Positions 27,000 to 37,298 of a stretch of 64,000 nucleotides of DNA are shown in pieces. This stretch comes from CAYUHJ01 sp964444365 (GTDB lineage: Bacteria; Planctomycetota; Planctomycetia; Gemmatales; Gemmataceae). The notes below the pieces were generated by a model. The model was not told the origin of the DNA and did not search any database. It saw nothing but the letters and a program-made list of their open reading frames with translations. The position numbers and the translations under genes were made by a program. How positions within the stretch are numbered: the stretch's first letter is position 1; every line of letters begins with the position of its first letter. Location of the stretch: assembly GCA_964444365.1 (NCBI GenBank), contig CAYUHJ010000007.1, forward strand, positions 25,651-89,650. The letters run 5' to 3'.

Positions 27000-27503
27000 A
27001 TGCGGATCCGCCGGGCGACCGCCGGCGACGAGGACACGATCGTCGCGTTCAACGCCGCAATGGCACTGGAAACCGAGCACCTCCGGCTCGACGAGACCGT
27101 TCTCCGCCGCGGCGTGCGGGCCGCCCTGGCGGACCCGGCGAAGGGGTTTTACCTCGTCGCCGAGGCGGCCGGCGAGGTCGTCGGCCAGACGCTCGTCACC
27201 GCCGAGTGGAGCGACTGGCGGAACGGGTTCTTCTGGTGGATTCAGAGCGTGTACGTCCGGCCCGACGCCCGCCGCGGCGGGGTGTTCCGGGCGCTCTTCG
27301 AGCACGTCCGCACCGCCGCGGCCGCGGACCCGGACGCCATCGGGCTGCGGCTGTACGTGGACCGCGACAACGCCCGCGCCCGGGCGACGTACGCCACCCT
27401 CGGCATGACCGAGGAAGGCTACGTCCTCTTTGGGCAGTACCCCCTGCCGGGCAAGCCGAACGCGCTGGGTGATGGTGGTTACGGCGACAGGGACAGGTCG
27501 TAA
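27000..27503 (+). CDS. GNAT family N-acetyltransferase
   Basis: This 167-residue protein starts at ATG 27000, preceded by AAGGAGC. It is a single GNAT domain: MRIRRATAGDEDTIVAFN opening, FFWWIQSVYVRPDARRGGVF in the acetyl-CoA site (RRGG is close to the Q/RxxGxG/A loop), and RLYVDRDNARARATYATLGM, the motif that precedes the last strand. The substrate is unknown. The 3' end overlaps the convergent lipoprotein gene by 25 bases. Confidence 0.88.
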   Translation: MRIRRATAGDEDTIVAFNAAMALETEHLRLDETVLRRGVRAALADPAKGFYLVAEAAGEVVGQTLVTAEWSDWRNGFFWWIQSVYVRPDARRGGVFRALFEHVRTAAAADPDAIGLRLYVDRDNARARATYATLGMTEEGYVLFGQYPLPGKPNALGDGGYGDRDRS

Positions 27504-27886
27504 GCTCCCGGCGGTGCGTTCGCACGGACGTCCGCCCGGAGACCGGACGTCTTTACGTCCGTGTACCGGACCGGGGCGATCCAGATCGGCGACTTCTGCT
27601 CGCCGGACCGGTCGATCATGGCGAACACGGCAACCTTGTAGGCCCCGGCCTGGCACCCGGGCGTGCCGCGGTAAGCCAGGGTGTACACCCCCGCGTCGTC
27701 CGTGGTGCCGCGGGGCTCCTCGGGAGACGAGTTGCCCTTCTCAAGGTCCGGGGCGAAGATCACCCGCGCCCCGGCGAGCGGCTTGCCGTTAAGCATCACG
27801 GTGCCGCTGACCGGCACCCGCGGCGGCTCACTCGCGCACCCCCACGCGAAGAGCGGGACCAGAAGGATCAGGCGGGGGCGCGGCAC
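27479..27886 (-). CDS. Putative lipoprotein with Ig-like/carboxypeptidase-regulatory fold
   Basis: I take GTG 27886 as the start, giving VPRPRLILLVPLFAWGCASE, a lipoprotein signal with lipobox cysteine (FAWGC). The mature part, VSGTVMLNGKPLAGARVIFA and DDAGVYTLAYRGTPGCQAGAYKVAV, is the planctomycete carboxypeptidase-regulatory-like domain. It sits 13 bases downstream of the DUF1559 gene, the usual pairing in this phylum, and converges on the GNAT gene. Its role is unknown. Confidence 0.75.
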   Translation of the reverse strand: MPRPRLILLVPLFAWGCASEPPRVPVSGTVMLNGKPLAGARVIFAPDLEKGNSSPEEPRGTTDDAGVYTLAYRGTPGCQAGAYKVAVFAMIDRSGEQKSPIWIAPVRYTDVKTSGLRADVRANAPPGAYDLSLSP

Positions 27887-27899
27887 CGGCGACTCCGGG

Positions 27900-28829
<930 letters not shown>

Positions 28830-29068
28830 GGTGCCCTCGGCGAGTGTGGCGAATGGAAGAGAACCAAGTCAAACGCGAGTGCGTAGATCATCCCGCGCCC
28901 GCTCGCCGCACGCAAGTACGAATTTGCCCCAAATGATGTGGGCGGCAAGCCCAGGGCACTGATTGGCGCGCAGGTCGGAAGCCGATTCGAAGGGAATCCC
29001 CTCCCGTTTCTTTCCCAGCGGGTAAGATGGCGGATGTGCTCCTCCTCTCCATATGAGAAAGCGGATTC

Positions 29069-30073
29069 ATGCGGCGGCGATACGTTGAGAATCTCCGGGA
29101 CGGCGACACCCTCGACGACGTGTTCGTCGCCGCCGAGAAGCAACTGCGGGCGAACCGGAACGGCAACTTCTACGTCCAGCTCGAACTCCGCGACCGCACC
29201 GGCGGCATCCAGGGTCGGCTCTGGAACGCGGGCGAGAACGTGTTCCGCTCGTTCGACAACGGCGAGTTCGTCCACGCCGAGGGGAAGGTCCAGCTCTTCC
29301 AGGGGGCGTTGCAGGTCATCCTCAACTCGCTGGAACGCACCGAGCCGGAGAAGGTCGACCTCGCGGACTTCCTGCCGCGAACCGAGCACGACATCGGCAA
29401 ACTGACGGAGCGGCTCCGCGGCTACCTGCTCAAGCTCGCGAACCCGCACCTGCGGGCCCTTTCCGAGTGCTTCCTGATCGACGAAGCGTTCATGGCCGGG
29501 TTCTGCACCTGCCCGGCGGGGGTGAAGCTGCACCACGCTTATGTCGGCGGGCTGCTCGAGCACACGGTCACGATGATGGACATTGCCGACCGCCTGCTCG
29601 CGTTCTACCCCGGCGTCGACCGCGACCTGCTGCTGCTCGGCGTCTTCCTGCACGACGCCGGCAAGACCCGCGAACTGACGTACTCCCGCGCCTTCGGCTA
29701 CTCGGACGAGGGCCAGCTCGTCGGCCACATCGCGATCGCCGTGGAGATGCTGACCGAGAAGGCGATCAAGGTGCGGGAACTGACGGACGAGGCCTTCCCG
29801 CGCGAACTTCTGCTGCGGCTGAAGCATCTCATCCTCAGCCACCACGGCACGCTGGAGCACGGCAGCCCGAAGCTGCCGATGACCCCGGAGGCGGTGCTGC
29901 TGCACGAGATCGACTCCCTGGACACGCGGATGCACATGGTGCTGCGCGACCTGAAGGAAGACCGCAACAACCCGAGCGCGTGGACGCCGTACAACCACAA
30001 CCTGGGCCGGCGGTTCTACAAGGGCGGCGCGAACGGGGACCTGTTCTCGGCCGGGTCGGAGTCGTTCGATTGA
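29069..30073 (+). CDS. YhaM-like 3'-5' exoribonuclease (OB-fold plus HD domain)
   Basis: This 334-residue protein has an N-terminal OB-fold (about residues 15-95; NFYVQLELRDRTGGIQGRLW) and an HD phosphohydrolase domain: KLHHAYVGGLLEHTVTMMD, LLLLGVFLHDAGKTRELT (the HD pair), HLILSHHGTLEHGSPKLP and HEIDSLDTRMHMV. This is the layout of YhaM/Cbf1-type exonucleases, which degrade RNA and ssDNA 3' to 5' using metal ions. It starts the run of plus-strand genes that includes RNase R, so two 3'-5' exonucleases are close together. Confidence 0.88.
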   Translation: MRRRYVENLRDGDTLDDVFVAAEKQLRANRNGNFYVQLELRDRTGGIQGRLWNAGENVFRSFDNGEFVHAEGKVQLFQGALQVILNSLERTEPEKVDLADFLPRTEHDIGKLTERLRGYLLKLANPHLRALSECFLIDEAFMAGFCTCPAGVKLHHAYVGGLLEHTVTMMDIADRLLAFYPGVDRDLLLLGVFLHDAGKTRELTYSRAFGYSDEGQLVGHIAIAVEMLTEKAIKVRELTDEAFPRELLLRLKHLILSHHGTLEHGSPKLPMTPEAVLLHEIDSLDTRMHMVLRDLKEDRNNPSAWTPYNHNLGRRFYKGGANGDLFSAGSESFD

Positions 30074-30105
30074 GGCAAAACCGTACCACAGCGGGGTATC
30101 GCACC

Positions 30106-30777
30106 ATGGCAGAGAACGACATCTTCTGGCTGTCCGGCCAGGACTCGGACATGCAGCGGGCGATCGCCGCCGCGCAGGCGACGTTCGCCGAGTTCGCCCG
30201 GCAGATCGATATGGAACACTTCCGGATCGTGCCCGCGTTCGACACGCCCCTGGTGAAAGCGTTCTTCCCGCACCCGGATGATCCGACGCGCGGGGAACAC
30301 ATGTTCGTGACCGAAATCTCGCTCGACGGGCAAACGGTGCATGGCATACTTGCGAGCGAACCGAATGACATTCCGGGACTATCTGACGGCGACGACGTGA
30401 GTTTTCCGATTTCCCGAGTTAGCGACTGGTTTCTCGTTGATGGCGAGTACGGGTTCGGCGGTTTCACAATCGACGTCATGAAAAAGCAGATGCCACCCAA
30501 GCAGTGGAAAGCATTCCGGGATCAGCCGCCGTTGAGTTGGTACCGCCATCGCAAGACGTCGGACGCGATTTCTGACCAGGCCCGCCTGCCGGTCTGCGAG
30601 TCGTGCGGCGAACGGGACCTCTTCGGGGAACAACAGCCCGTGAACCCTTGTGGCCTGTGTCGAAACGAGCTGAAACGTTGTTCTTGCCCGAGTTGCGGTG
30701 CCCCGATCATCCGCCCCCCGGATGCCCCGCGCGAGTGTTACAATTGCATCTCATCGAAAGATGATTCCACGTCCTGA
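30106..30777 (+). CDS. DUF2314 protein with C-terminal zinc ribbons
   Basis: This 223-residue protein starts at ATG 30106. The N-terminal two-thirds resembles DUF2314: MQRAIAAAQATFAEFARQID, MFVTEISLDGQTVHGILA and GDDVSFPISRVSDWFLVDGE. The C-terminus has paired cysteine motifs (CESCGE, CGLC, CSCPSCGAP, CYNC) consistent with one or two zinc ribbons, a layout I do not recognise from characterised members. It lies between the YhaM-like and RNase R genes (5-base gap to rnr). Confidence 0.75.
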   Translation: MAENDIFWLSGQDSDMQRAIAAAQATFAEFARQIDMEHFRIVPAFDTPLVKAFFPHPDDPTRGEHMFVTEISLDGQTVHGILASEPNDIPGLSDGDDVSFPISRVSDWFLVDGEYGFGGFTIDVMKKQMPPKQWKAFRDQPPLSWYRHRKTSDAISDQARLPVCESCGERDLFGEQQPVNPCGLCRNELKRCSCPSCGAPIIRPPDAPRECYNCISSKDDSTS

Positions 30778-30782
30778 AGTGT

Positions 30783-33002
30783 ATGTCCGAACTCATCACC
30801 CAAATCCTGACGGCCGTCACCCGCCCCAGCTACACGCCGTTGAAGCCGAAGGCGCTGGCGAGGCGGCTGAACCTCGGCGAGGACGTCTATCCCGAGTTCC
30901 GCAAGACGCTGCGAAAGCTCATTCACGAGGGCCGGCTCAGCGTCGGGCGGGACAACACCGTCGCGGCGGCGGACCCGTTCGGCAGCGTCGTCGGCATCTA
31001 TCGCCGGACGAACTCCGGGGCCGCGTTCGTGCGGGCTCACACGCCGGGCGCGAACACCATCGGCGACATCCGCATTCGCGAAGGGAAGGAACTCGACGCC
31101 TCCTCCGGCGACGAAGTGATGGTCCGCGTCACCCGGAAAAGTTCCAAGACCGGCGACGCCGCCGGGGAAGTCGTCAGCATCCTCCGGCGGGCAACTCGCA
31201 CGTTCGTCGGCACCTATTTTGAGCGGGACCGCGAAGCGCTCGTCCGCGTCGACGGCACCGTCTTCGCGCACAGCATCTCCGTGGGCGACCCCGGTGCGAA
31301 GGGGGCAAAGTCGCAGGACAAAGTCGTTATCGAGATGCTGCGGTTCCCCACGGCCGACGACCGCGGCGAGGGGGTCATCACCGAGGTCCTCGGCCCGCTG
31401 TCGCAACCGGGCGTCGACACGATCACCGTCATCCGCGCCTTCGGCCTGCCGGAAGAGTTCCCGCCGGAAGCCCTCGAAGAGGCACGCGTCCAGGCCGACG
31501 CCTTCCGCGACGACGACCTCGCCGGGCGGACGGACTTTACCCATGACACGGTCATCACCATCGACCCCGTCGACGCCCGCGACTTCGACGACGCCGTCAG
31601 CGTGACCATTGACCCGGAAACGAAGCACTGGGTTCTTACGGTCCACATCGCGGACGTGGCCCACTTCGCGAAGCCCGGAGGGCCGCTGGACGCCGAGGCG
31701 CGACGGCGGGCGACGTCGGTGTACTTGCCGCAAAAAGTCATTCCGATGTTCCCGGAGGTGATCTCGAACGGGCTGGCGAGCTTGCAGGAAGGGAAGTTGC
31801 GGTACGTCAAAACGGTGCGGATGGAGTTCACGCCGGGGTTGCAGAAGGGGCACGTCTCGTTCTTCAACGGCGCGATCCGCGTGCGGAAGCGGTTCGCGTA
31901 CGAGCAGATCGACACGATCCTCGGGCAACTCGATTCCGGCGAAAAGCCGGCGGAACTGCTGGCCGATCCGGACGTGCTGCCGCTGATTCGCCGGATGCGG
32001 TCGCTCGCGGCGTTGCTTCGCAAGAAGCGGTTCAAGCGCGGCTCGCTGGAACTGAGCATGCCCGAGGCGGTGCTCGACTACGACCGCGACGGCCGGGTGA
32101 CGGGGGCGCACTTCGCGGAGAACACGGAGAGCCACCAGATCATCGAGGAGTTCATGCTGGCGGCGAACGAAGCCGTCGCCGAGCACTTCGCGTGCCTGGA
32201 CGTCGCATTCCTGCGGCGCGTCCACCCCGCCCCGAACGAGGAGAAGCTGGAGGCGTTCGCCCAGTTCGCGGGGCTGCTCGGGCACCCGGTCAAACGGCCC
32301 GAAGACCGCTTCGAGTTGCAGCGCGTGCTGAAGGAAACCGCCGACAAGCCCGAACGCGCCGCCGTCCACTTCGCCCTGCTGCGGAGCCTGAAGCAGGCCG
32401 CGTACTCGCCGGTGCAGGACCAGCACTACGCGCTCGCCAGCGTCCACTACTGCCACTTCACCAGCCCGATCCGCCGGTACCCGGACCTGAGCGTCCACCG
32501 GCAACTCGACCGCTGGATTCGTACGGGAAAAACGTCCGGCCACACGGAGGAACTGACCGCCCTCGGCGACCACTGCTCGAAGATGGAACGCCGGGCCGAA
32601 ACCGCCGAGCGCGAACTCGTGAAGCTGAAGATCCTGCAGTACCTCAGCACCCGCATCGGGGAGAAGCTCGACGCCGTCATCACCGGCGTCGCCGACTACG
32701 GCTTCTTCGCGCAAGCGGAGCAAGTCCCCGCCGAGGGACTCGTCCACATCTCCTCGCTGACCGAGGATTTTTACGTCTTCGACGAGGACTCTCGCTCCCT
32801 CACCGGTGGCCGCACGAAGAAGCGCTTCCGCCTCGGCGACCGCGTCCGCGTCGTGGTGGCCCGCGTCGACCTGCAACGGCGAATGCTCGACTTCCGCCTG
32901 TCCCCGGACCAGCCCCCGCCGCCGGACGCGGACGACCGCCCGAAGCCGGGCGGGAAGAGGCCGCGTCCGCCCCATAAAAAGACGAAACGCCGGGGGAAGT
33001 GA
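30783..33002 (+). CDS. rnr: Ribonuclease R (RNB family 3'-5' exoribonuclease)
   Basis: This 739-residue protein has an N-terminal winged-helix/cold-shock region, the RNB catalytic domain and a C-terminal S1 domain. The catalytic aspartates lie in ITIDPVDARDFDDAVSVT (near residue 260-275); the family block HFTSPIRRYPDLSVHRQLDR is present near 560. The S1 domain (DAVITGVADYGFFAQAE...VHISSL) precedes a basic Pro/Arg/Lys tail. RNase R degrades structured RNA without a helicase. The length is normal. Confidence 0.96.
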   Translation: MSELITQILTAVTRPSYTPLKPKALARRLNLGEDVYPEFRKTLRKLIHEGRLSVGRDNTVAAADPFGSVVGIYRRTNSGAAFVRAHTPGANTIGDIRIREGKELDASSGDEVMVRVTRKSSKTGDAAGEVVSILRRATRTFVGTYFERDREALVRVDGTVFAHSISVGDPGAKGAKSQDKVVIEMLRFPTADDRGEGVITEVLGPLSQPGVDTITVIRAFGLPEEFPPEALEEARVQADAFRDDDLAGRTDFTHDTVITIDPVDARDFDDAVSVTIDPETKHWVLTVHIADVAHFAKPGGPLDAEARRRATSVYLPQKVIPMFPEVISNGLASLQEGKLRYVKTVRMEFTPGLQKGHVSFFNGAIRVRKRFAYEQIDTILGQLDSGEKPAELLADPDVLPLIRRMRSLAALLRKKRFKRGSLELSMPEAVLDYDRDGRVTGAHFAENTESHQIIEEFMLAANEAVAEHFACLDVAFLRRVHPAPNEEKLEAFAQFAGLLGHPVKRPEDRFELQRVLKETADKPERAAVHFALLRSLKQAAYSPVQDQHYALASVHYCHFTSPIRRYPDLSVHRQLDRWIRTGKTSGHTEELTALGDHCSKMERRAETAERELVKLKILQYLSTRIGEKLDAVITGVADYGFFAQAEQVPAEGLVHISSLTEDFYVFDEDSRSLTGGRTKKRFRLGDRVRVVVARVDLQRRMLDFRLSPDQPPPPDADDRPKPGGKRPRPPHKKTKRRGK

Positions 33003-33017
33003 CGCCAGGAGTGTTCC

Positions 33018-33770
33018 GTGCCCGTGACCTGTCCAACTTGCGGTGAGACGCTCGACATCCCGGCCGAAGTCGCCGGCGGTGCGGTCCGCTGCGGCGCGTG
33101 CCGGACGGTGTTCACCCCGTCGGGCGACGGTCCCGCGGTGCCGGTCGTGGACGCCGATCCCGACCCGCCGCGCCGTTCGACGTTCGGCGTGTGGGCGCTC
33201 GCGGTCCTGACGTTCGCGGTGACCGCCCCGATGGTGGCCGGGTGCCTGTGGTTCACCGTCGCGCTCGCGTTCCCGGAGTTTGAAACGGCAGCGGACCCGG
33301 ACGGCCGGTTCACGGCGGCGTTTCCCGGCGAAGCTATCCCCGTGAGTCGGAACGCGGCAGACGGCACCCCGGTCCGCGGGCTGGAACTGAACCGCGACCT
33401 GCCGCCGGAAAAGTACTTCGTGCTGTACACGGACCTGGACGCGGACGTGGGCAAGACGCAGAAGGCCCAGGACGCGGCGGTCGACCGGGCCATCGACCGG
33501 ATGGTCCGCGACGGGATGCTCGCGGAAAGCCAGGTGTCCCAGCGGCAAGCCACCACCCACGACGGCTACCCCGCCACGGACGCGATCCTGCAAGACCCCG
33601 ACCGGACCGGGGAACAGGGCATCGTGCGGCTGATTCTGGCGGGGAAGCGCGTGTACGCGATCGGCGTGGCCGGCCCGGTGAACCCGCACGACCCGCGGGT
33701 TCGGGAGTTCTTCTTGCGGTTCCGGGTGACGGCCGGCCAACCCCCGCCGAACCCGTTCCTCGGTCGATGA
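33018..33770 (+). CDS. Zinc-ribbon (MJ0042-type) membrane protein
   Basis: This 250-residue protein begins at GTG 33018 with GGAG ahead of it. An N-terminal zinc ribbon of the MJ0042 type (VTCPTCGETLDIPAEVAGG...RCGACRTVF) is followed by one or two transmembrane helices (FGVWALAVLTFAVTAPMVAG, about residues 55-85) and a soluble C-terminal domain with no known signature. This architecture is frequent in planctomycetes and is of unknown function. It is 15 bases downstream of rnr. Confidence 0.75.
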   Translation: MPVTCPTCGETLDIPAEVAGGAVRCGACRTVFTPSGDGPAVPVVDADPDPPRRSTFGVWALAVLTFAVTAPMVAGCLWFTVALAFPEFETAADPDGRFTAAFPGEAIPVSRNAADGTPVRGLELNRDLPPEKYFVLYTDLDADVGKTQKAQDAAVDRAIDRMVRDGMLAESQVSQRQATTHDGYPATDAILQDPDRTGEQGIVRLILAGKRVYAIGVAGPVNPHDPRVREFFLRFRVTAGQPPPNPFLGR

Positions 33771-33800
33771 GCGGCGTGGTTTTGGGGCACCCGGACCCGC

Positions 33801-34079
33801 TCACCCCTTGGCCGGCCGCTTCGCCAATTCCCGGTCCCGGGTGCCGCGGGCGAGGGCGAAGACGTCCGGCGGGTCGAGGGTTTCGCCCGGCGCGAGGCGG
33901 CAGGCGGCCTGCTTCCCGCGGGCCTGCTCGAACAGCCCGTCCACGCAGTTCGGGCACGCCAGGAAGTAGGTCTTGAGTTCGTGCGTGACCCCGTCGCTCC
34001 ACCGCGACGCGATCTTGAACGCGGCCGGACGGCCGCAGCCCGGACGGTAACACAGCACGGGGTAGGACGACATCGTCAC
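33801..34079 (-). CDS. Small cysteine-rich hypothetical protein
   Basis: This 92-residue protein starts at ATG 34079. Cysteine pairs in VLCYRPGCGRPA and LACPNCVDG suggest a bound zinc. The C-terminal half is helical and basic (ALARGTRDRELAKRPAKG). It is the last of three minus-strand genes spaced 4 and 15 bases apart, downstream of DUF1801 and iron alcohol dehydrogenase genes. Confidence 0.6.
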   Translation of the reverse strand: MTMSSYPVLCYRPGCGRPAAFKIASRWSDGVTHELKTYFLACPNCVDGLFEQARGKQAACRLAPGETLDPPDVFALARGTRDRELAKRPAKG

Positions 34080-34094
34080 GGGCAGATCCCTCGG

Positions 34095-34526
34095 CTAGAA
34101 GCAGGTGTCGCCGGGCAGGGCGGCCGCCTGACGGACCCAACTCGCGAGCCGCTCCTCGTCGAGTTTGTCGTGCTCGTGGACGTGCAGGTACCGCACGTCC
34201 TTCGCCTTCGACTCGACCGGCGGGACGGGCGTCAGCGACGTGCCGCGGAAGAACGTGACCTTCACGTACTTCGCGATGCAGTGGAACGCGAGGAACCAGC
34301 CCTGCCCGTCGAGGCCGTAGAACGGGGTGTTCCACCGCACCGCCTTGCGGACGCCCGGCACCGTGCGGACGACGAGCGCGTCCAGGCGGACGCCGACGTC
34401 GCGCTTCCAGCCGGGCATCGCGGCAAGGTACGCCCGCACGGGGGCGTCGCCGTCCCCCTTGGGGATCTGCGGGTTGCCGCCGGACAGCAGCACCGGCGGG
34501 GCAACGTCGGCGGGCTTTCGCTTCAT
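34095..34526 (-). CDS. DUF1801 (YdhG-like) protein
   Basis: This 143-residue protein matches the DUF1801 pattern: APVRAYLAAMPGWKRDVG, VRTVPGVRKAVRWNTPFYGL (the conserved W-x-x-P-x-Y/F), WFLAFHCIAKYVKVTFFRGT and the terminal WVRQAAAL. Members bind an unknown ligand. Four bases separate it from the upstream alcohol dehydrogenase gene. Confidence 0.82.
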   Translation of the reverse strand: MKRKPADVAPPVLLSGGNPQIPKGDGDAPVRAYLAAMPGWKRDVGVRLDALVVRTVPGVRKAVRWNTPFYGLDGQGWFLAFHCIAKYVKVTFFRGTSLTPVPPVESKAKDVRYLHVHEHDKLDEERLASWVRQAAALPGDTCF

Positions 34527-34530
34527 GGCC

Positions 34531-35670
34531 TCACCACGCGGACCGGTAGATCTGGAGAACGTCCGCTTCCGTCACGGGCCGGGGGTTGAACCGGGCCGTC
34601 CACTGCTGGTTCGCTTCCTCGGACAGCAGGGGCAGGATGCTGTCGCTGACGCCGCACTCGCGGAGCGTCGTCGGCAACCCGGCGGCCTTTACCATCCGCG
34701 TGATGCGGCGGGCCAGCACCTCGGACGCGGGTTCGCCGTCGGACCGGCCGCACTCGCCGATGAGTTCCGCGTACAGATGGCCGACGGCCGGGGCGTTGAA
34801 CCGGATCACGTGCGGGAGCATCAGGCCGATCGCGGTGCCGTGGGTGATGCCGTAGTGGGCCGTCAGCGGGTTCGCGCAACTGTGGCAGACGCCGAGCATC
34901 GCGTTCTCGATCGCCATGCCCGCGAAGTGCGCCCCGAGTTGCATCGCCGACCGCGCCGCCAGGTCGTTGGGGGCTTCCAGCACCCGCTCGAGGTTCGGCT
35001 CCAGGTGCCGCCACGCGGCGCGGGAGAAGGTCTCGGAAATGCTGTTCCGCTTCGTGCAGACGAACGACTCGACGGCGTGGGCGACCGCGTCGATGCCGGT
35101 GACGGCCCCGAGCATCTTCGGCTGGGAGACGGTCAGTTCCGGGTCGAGGATCGAGACGCGAAAGGCGGCCTTCTTGTCGCCGCAGGCCATCTTCATGTGG
35201 CTGGAGGCGTCGGTGATCAGGGCGTAGCTCTGGGCCTCGCTGCCGGTGCCGGCGGTGGTGGGGACGCCGACGGACGGCAACATCGGCTTGGTCGCCTTGC
35301 CGTGACCCTTGTAGTCCGGCATCCGGCCGCCGTTCGTCAGGATGAAGTTCACCCCCTTCGCGCAGTCCATCGACGACCCGCCGCCGACGGCGACGATCCC
35401 GTTGACGGCGTGCATCCGGGCGACGGCCACGCCGGCGTCAACTTCCTTCTCGGTGGGGTTTTCCTTCACGCCCATGAACGTGAACACCGCCAGCCCCGCC
35501 TCGCGGAGCGACCGGGCCGCGCGCTCGGGGTGGCCGACCGACTGCAACCCCGGATCGGTGACGAGGAGCACGCGCGAGATGCCAAGGCTCGCGGTCAGTT
35601 CCCCGAGCCGGTCGAGCGTGCCGGGGCCGAACACGACACGGCCGAGCGGTTGATAATCGAAATCGGTCAT
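34531..35670 (-). CDS. Iron-containing alcohol dehydrogenase
   Basis: This 379-residue protein is a group III (iron-dependent) dehydrogenase. Nucleotide binding is shown by VAVGGGSSMDCAKGVNF and PTTAGTGSEAQSYALI; candidate metal ligands lie in GIDAVAHAVESFVC and CANPLTAHYGITHGTAIGLM. The reaction would be NAD(P)-linked alcohol oxidation or aldehyde reduction; the substrate is unknown. It is the first gene of a three-gene minus-strand unit and the last ordinary chromosomal gene before the island. Confidence 0.92.
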   Translation of the reverse strand: MTDFDYQPLGRVVFGPGTLDRLGELTASLGISRVLLVTDPGLQSVGHPERAARSLREAGLAVFTFMGVKENPTEKEVDAGVAVARMHAVNGIVAVGGGSSMDCAKGVNFILTNGGRMPDYKGHGKATKPMLPSVGVPTTAGTGSEAQSYALITDASSHMKMACGDKKAAFRVSILDPELTVSQPKMLGAVTGIDAVAHAVESFVCTKRNSISETFSRAAWRHLEPNLERVLEAPNDLAARSAMQLGAHFAGMAIENAMLGVCHSCANPLTAHYGITHGTAIGLMLPHVIRFNAPAVGHLYAELIGECGRSDGEPASEVLARRITRMVKAAGLPTTLRECGVSDSILPLLSEEANQQWTARFNPRPVTEADVLQIYRSAW

Positions 35671-36189
35671 GGGGTGCGGAATCGCCGAGTCTGATGGAAG
35701 GCTTGGGAAACTTTACGGGAAACCCGTGTCAGCTTGAACCGGGATTGCGCAGCTGGGCATATCTTTCATAATGACAGCCACTAGGCTCTTTGTGTCGTCC
35801 GAGATTATTCATGTTACACTAGATTTGTCACATGGATCTTCGCACTCGAACGAATCCGACAACATCTATGCGACGGTCGCCACATGCCACGGCACGACCG
35901 TCCGCGGCTGGGGCTGCGACAGTCCCGGATCCGACCGCGACACCTCCGGCACGCTCACCATGTGATTGTAGGAGGAAGTCTTCAGCGTTCAGGCCTTCGG
36001 TGCGTCATCCGCATCGGAGTCGATGCCAGTTCCCCCGGTCCCCGACCGAGAACGACTCCGCTTCCTTGGGCGCGCCGCTCACGATCATCGCCGGCGGAAC
36101 CGCAACTGACGGGACAGGAATTCGGTCCGGGAGTGTACGGATGATTGACAAACAAGAACGCCAGCTCCGTGCCCGCGGGGGAACGTCGG
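35671..36189. other. Gene-free stretch at the island's left edge
   Basis: No convincing gene, tRNA or repeat is seen. Bases 35740-35840 are unusually AT-rich for the window and may hold a promoter. The segment separates the alcohol dehydrogenase gene from the broken integrase. Confidence 0.5.
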
Positions 36190-36545
36190 GAAAGGGGCAC
36201 CGGGTCGCCGACCTTCGCCCCGACGTGGCGGAGTCCCTCGACGAATTCGGCCGGGAACGGTGTTCGTCTGCGGACGGACTTGGCCATCCCGGCCGAATTG
36301 CGGGTGATCCTCAACCGGGACACGAAAGCGGCCGGCATCCCGAAGCGTGACGAACAGGAGCGGACGGTGGACGTTCACACCCTGCGCACGACGTTCGCGA
36401 CGCACCTCAGCACGACCAGGCCGGCCCCACGGACCGCGCAAGCCGCGCTCCACCACTCGGACATCAAGCTACCGATATGGGTCTACACCGATCCCCTGCT
36501 GCTCGAAGTGTGCAACGCCCTCGACCGCCAACAGGCGTTCGCCCC
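36190..36545 (+). pseudogene. Tyrosine integrase C-terminal remnant (frameshifted)
   Basis: Two reading frames together give a planctomycete integrase C-terminal region. The first (about 36201-36250) reads RVADLRPDVAESLDEF; after a frame change near 36260 the second reads PAELRVILNRDTKAAGIPKR, VDVHTLRTTFATHLS (the HxLR motif) and AALHHSDIKLPIWVYTDP with the tyrosine nucleophile. The N-terminal and core-binding domains are not visible upstream, so this is a decayed fragment. It marks the left side of the mobile region. Confidence 0.75.
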
Positions 36546-36656
36546 AACCCCCGTGACCCGGAGGAGCAATCTCTGTCTTTGGGTGGCAAGATGTGCAGTC
36601 CGTCCGATCCTTCCGAGCAGTGCGGCACATCGACGTAAACCCCTGCCGGGACAACG

Positions 36657-36694
36657 AAAAACCCCCGGTGACAACTGCTGTCATCACCGGGGGT
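36657..36694 (-). terminator. Rho-independent terminator for minus-strand genes
   Basis: An 11-bp stem (36661-36671 with 36684-36694, ACCCCCGGTGA / TCACCGGGGGT) is followed on the minus strand by a run of T (AAAAA on the plus strand at 36657-36661). It would end transcription from the gene at 36848-37255. The remaining bases of 36546-36847 hold nothing else recognisable. Confidence 0.75.
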
Positions 36695-36847
36695 CTGAGT
36701 CGGGCTGACTGGACGCCAGTTGAACTCTTCCTGGCCGGGGTCGCCGAAATGGATCGGCACGTCCAGCAGCTTCTCCTTGCAGCTTGACGTAGCCTGACGA
36801 CAACCGTCACCGCCAGCCCGTCTTTACAACTGCCCCTGCTCGGGGTG

Positions 36848-37255
36848 TCACTTCATCCGCCTCTGCTCCCGAAGCGTTTTCAGCATCATCCGGGCCTGGA
36901 CGAGAGTGTCTTCGAGTGGCCCGTCGCCGTAGTCGGCGGTGGCCACGTCGATGCGGACGGCGTCGTACAGGAACCGCAGCAGCATCTCGCGGCTCACCTT
37001 GGCCACGTCGTCGCCGACGACGGTCACCTCGACCGAGCAGTGGAAGGTGCGGGTCGGCTTGCCGCCGTACTCCACGTTGTAGATCTCGTTGCACTCCTTC
37101 TGGGCCATGTGGTGGCTGGCGAACAACATGGAGTCCTCCACGGCAGGACTCCAGCCCTTGCCCGTCCAGTACCTGTGGTCCCCACGCTCGATGATGAACC
37201 GGCGGCGGAAATCGCTGCCCGTATACCTGATCATCAGGGTCTTCTCGGTCCTCAT
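36848..37255 (-). CDS. Hypothetical protein in the recombinase unit
   Basis: This 135-residue protein shows good coding character: MIRYTGSDFRRRFIIERGDH near the start, ECNEIYNVEYGGKPTRTFHC in the middle and a helical charged C-terminus (QARMMLKTLREQRRMK). Two further in-frame ATG codons near the start leave it uncertain by a few residues. It is 43 bases after the serine recombinase pseudogene on the same strand and ahead of the terminator, so the two probably share a transcript. No family is recognised. Confidence 0.6.
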   Translation of the reverse strand: MRTEKTLMIRYTGSDFRRRFIIERGDHRYWTGKGWSPAVEDSMLFASHHMAQKECNEIYNVEYGGKPTRTFHCSVEVTVVGDDVAKVSREMLLRFLYDAVRIDVATADYGDGPLEDTLVQARMMLKTLREQRRMK

Positions 37256-37298
37256 GTCCTCATGTCCTCGGTGTGGCGGATGAAGTGAATGGGCAGCA

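Noticed and set aside
30738..33740. A 1000-codon minus-strand open frame
   Set aside because: It is antisense to rnr and the zinc-ribbon gene; no recognisable domain and typical GC-rich shadow composition.
35671..36190. A tRNA-type attachment site at the island's left edge
   Set aside because: No cloverleaf or tRNA 3' end could be recognised, and no matching direct repeat was found at a right boundary, which may lie outside the window.
36845..37288. Plus-strand 147-codon frame
   Set aside because: The minus-strand frame over the same bases has better protein character and is followed by a terminator in the right orientation.
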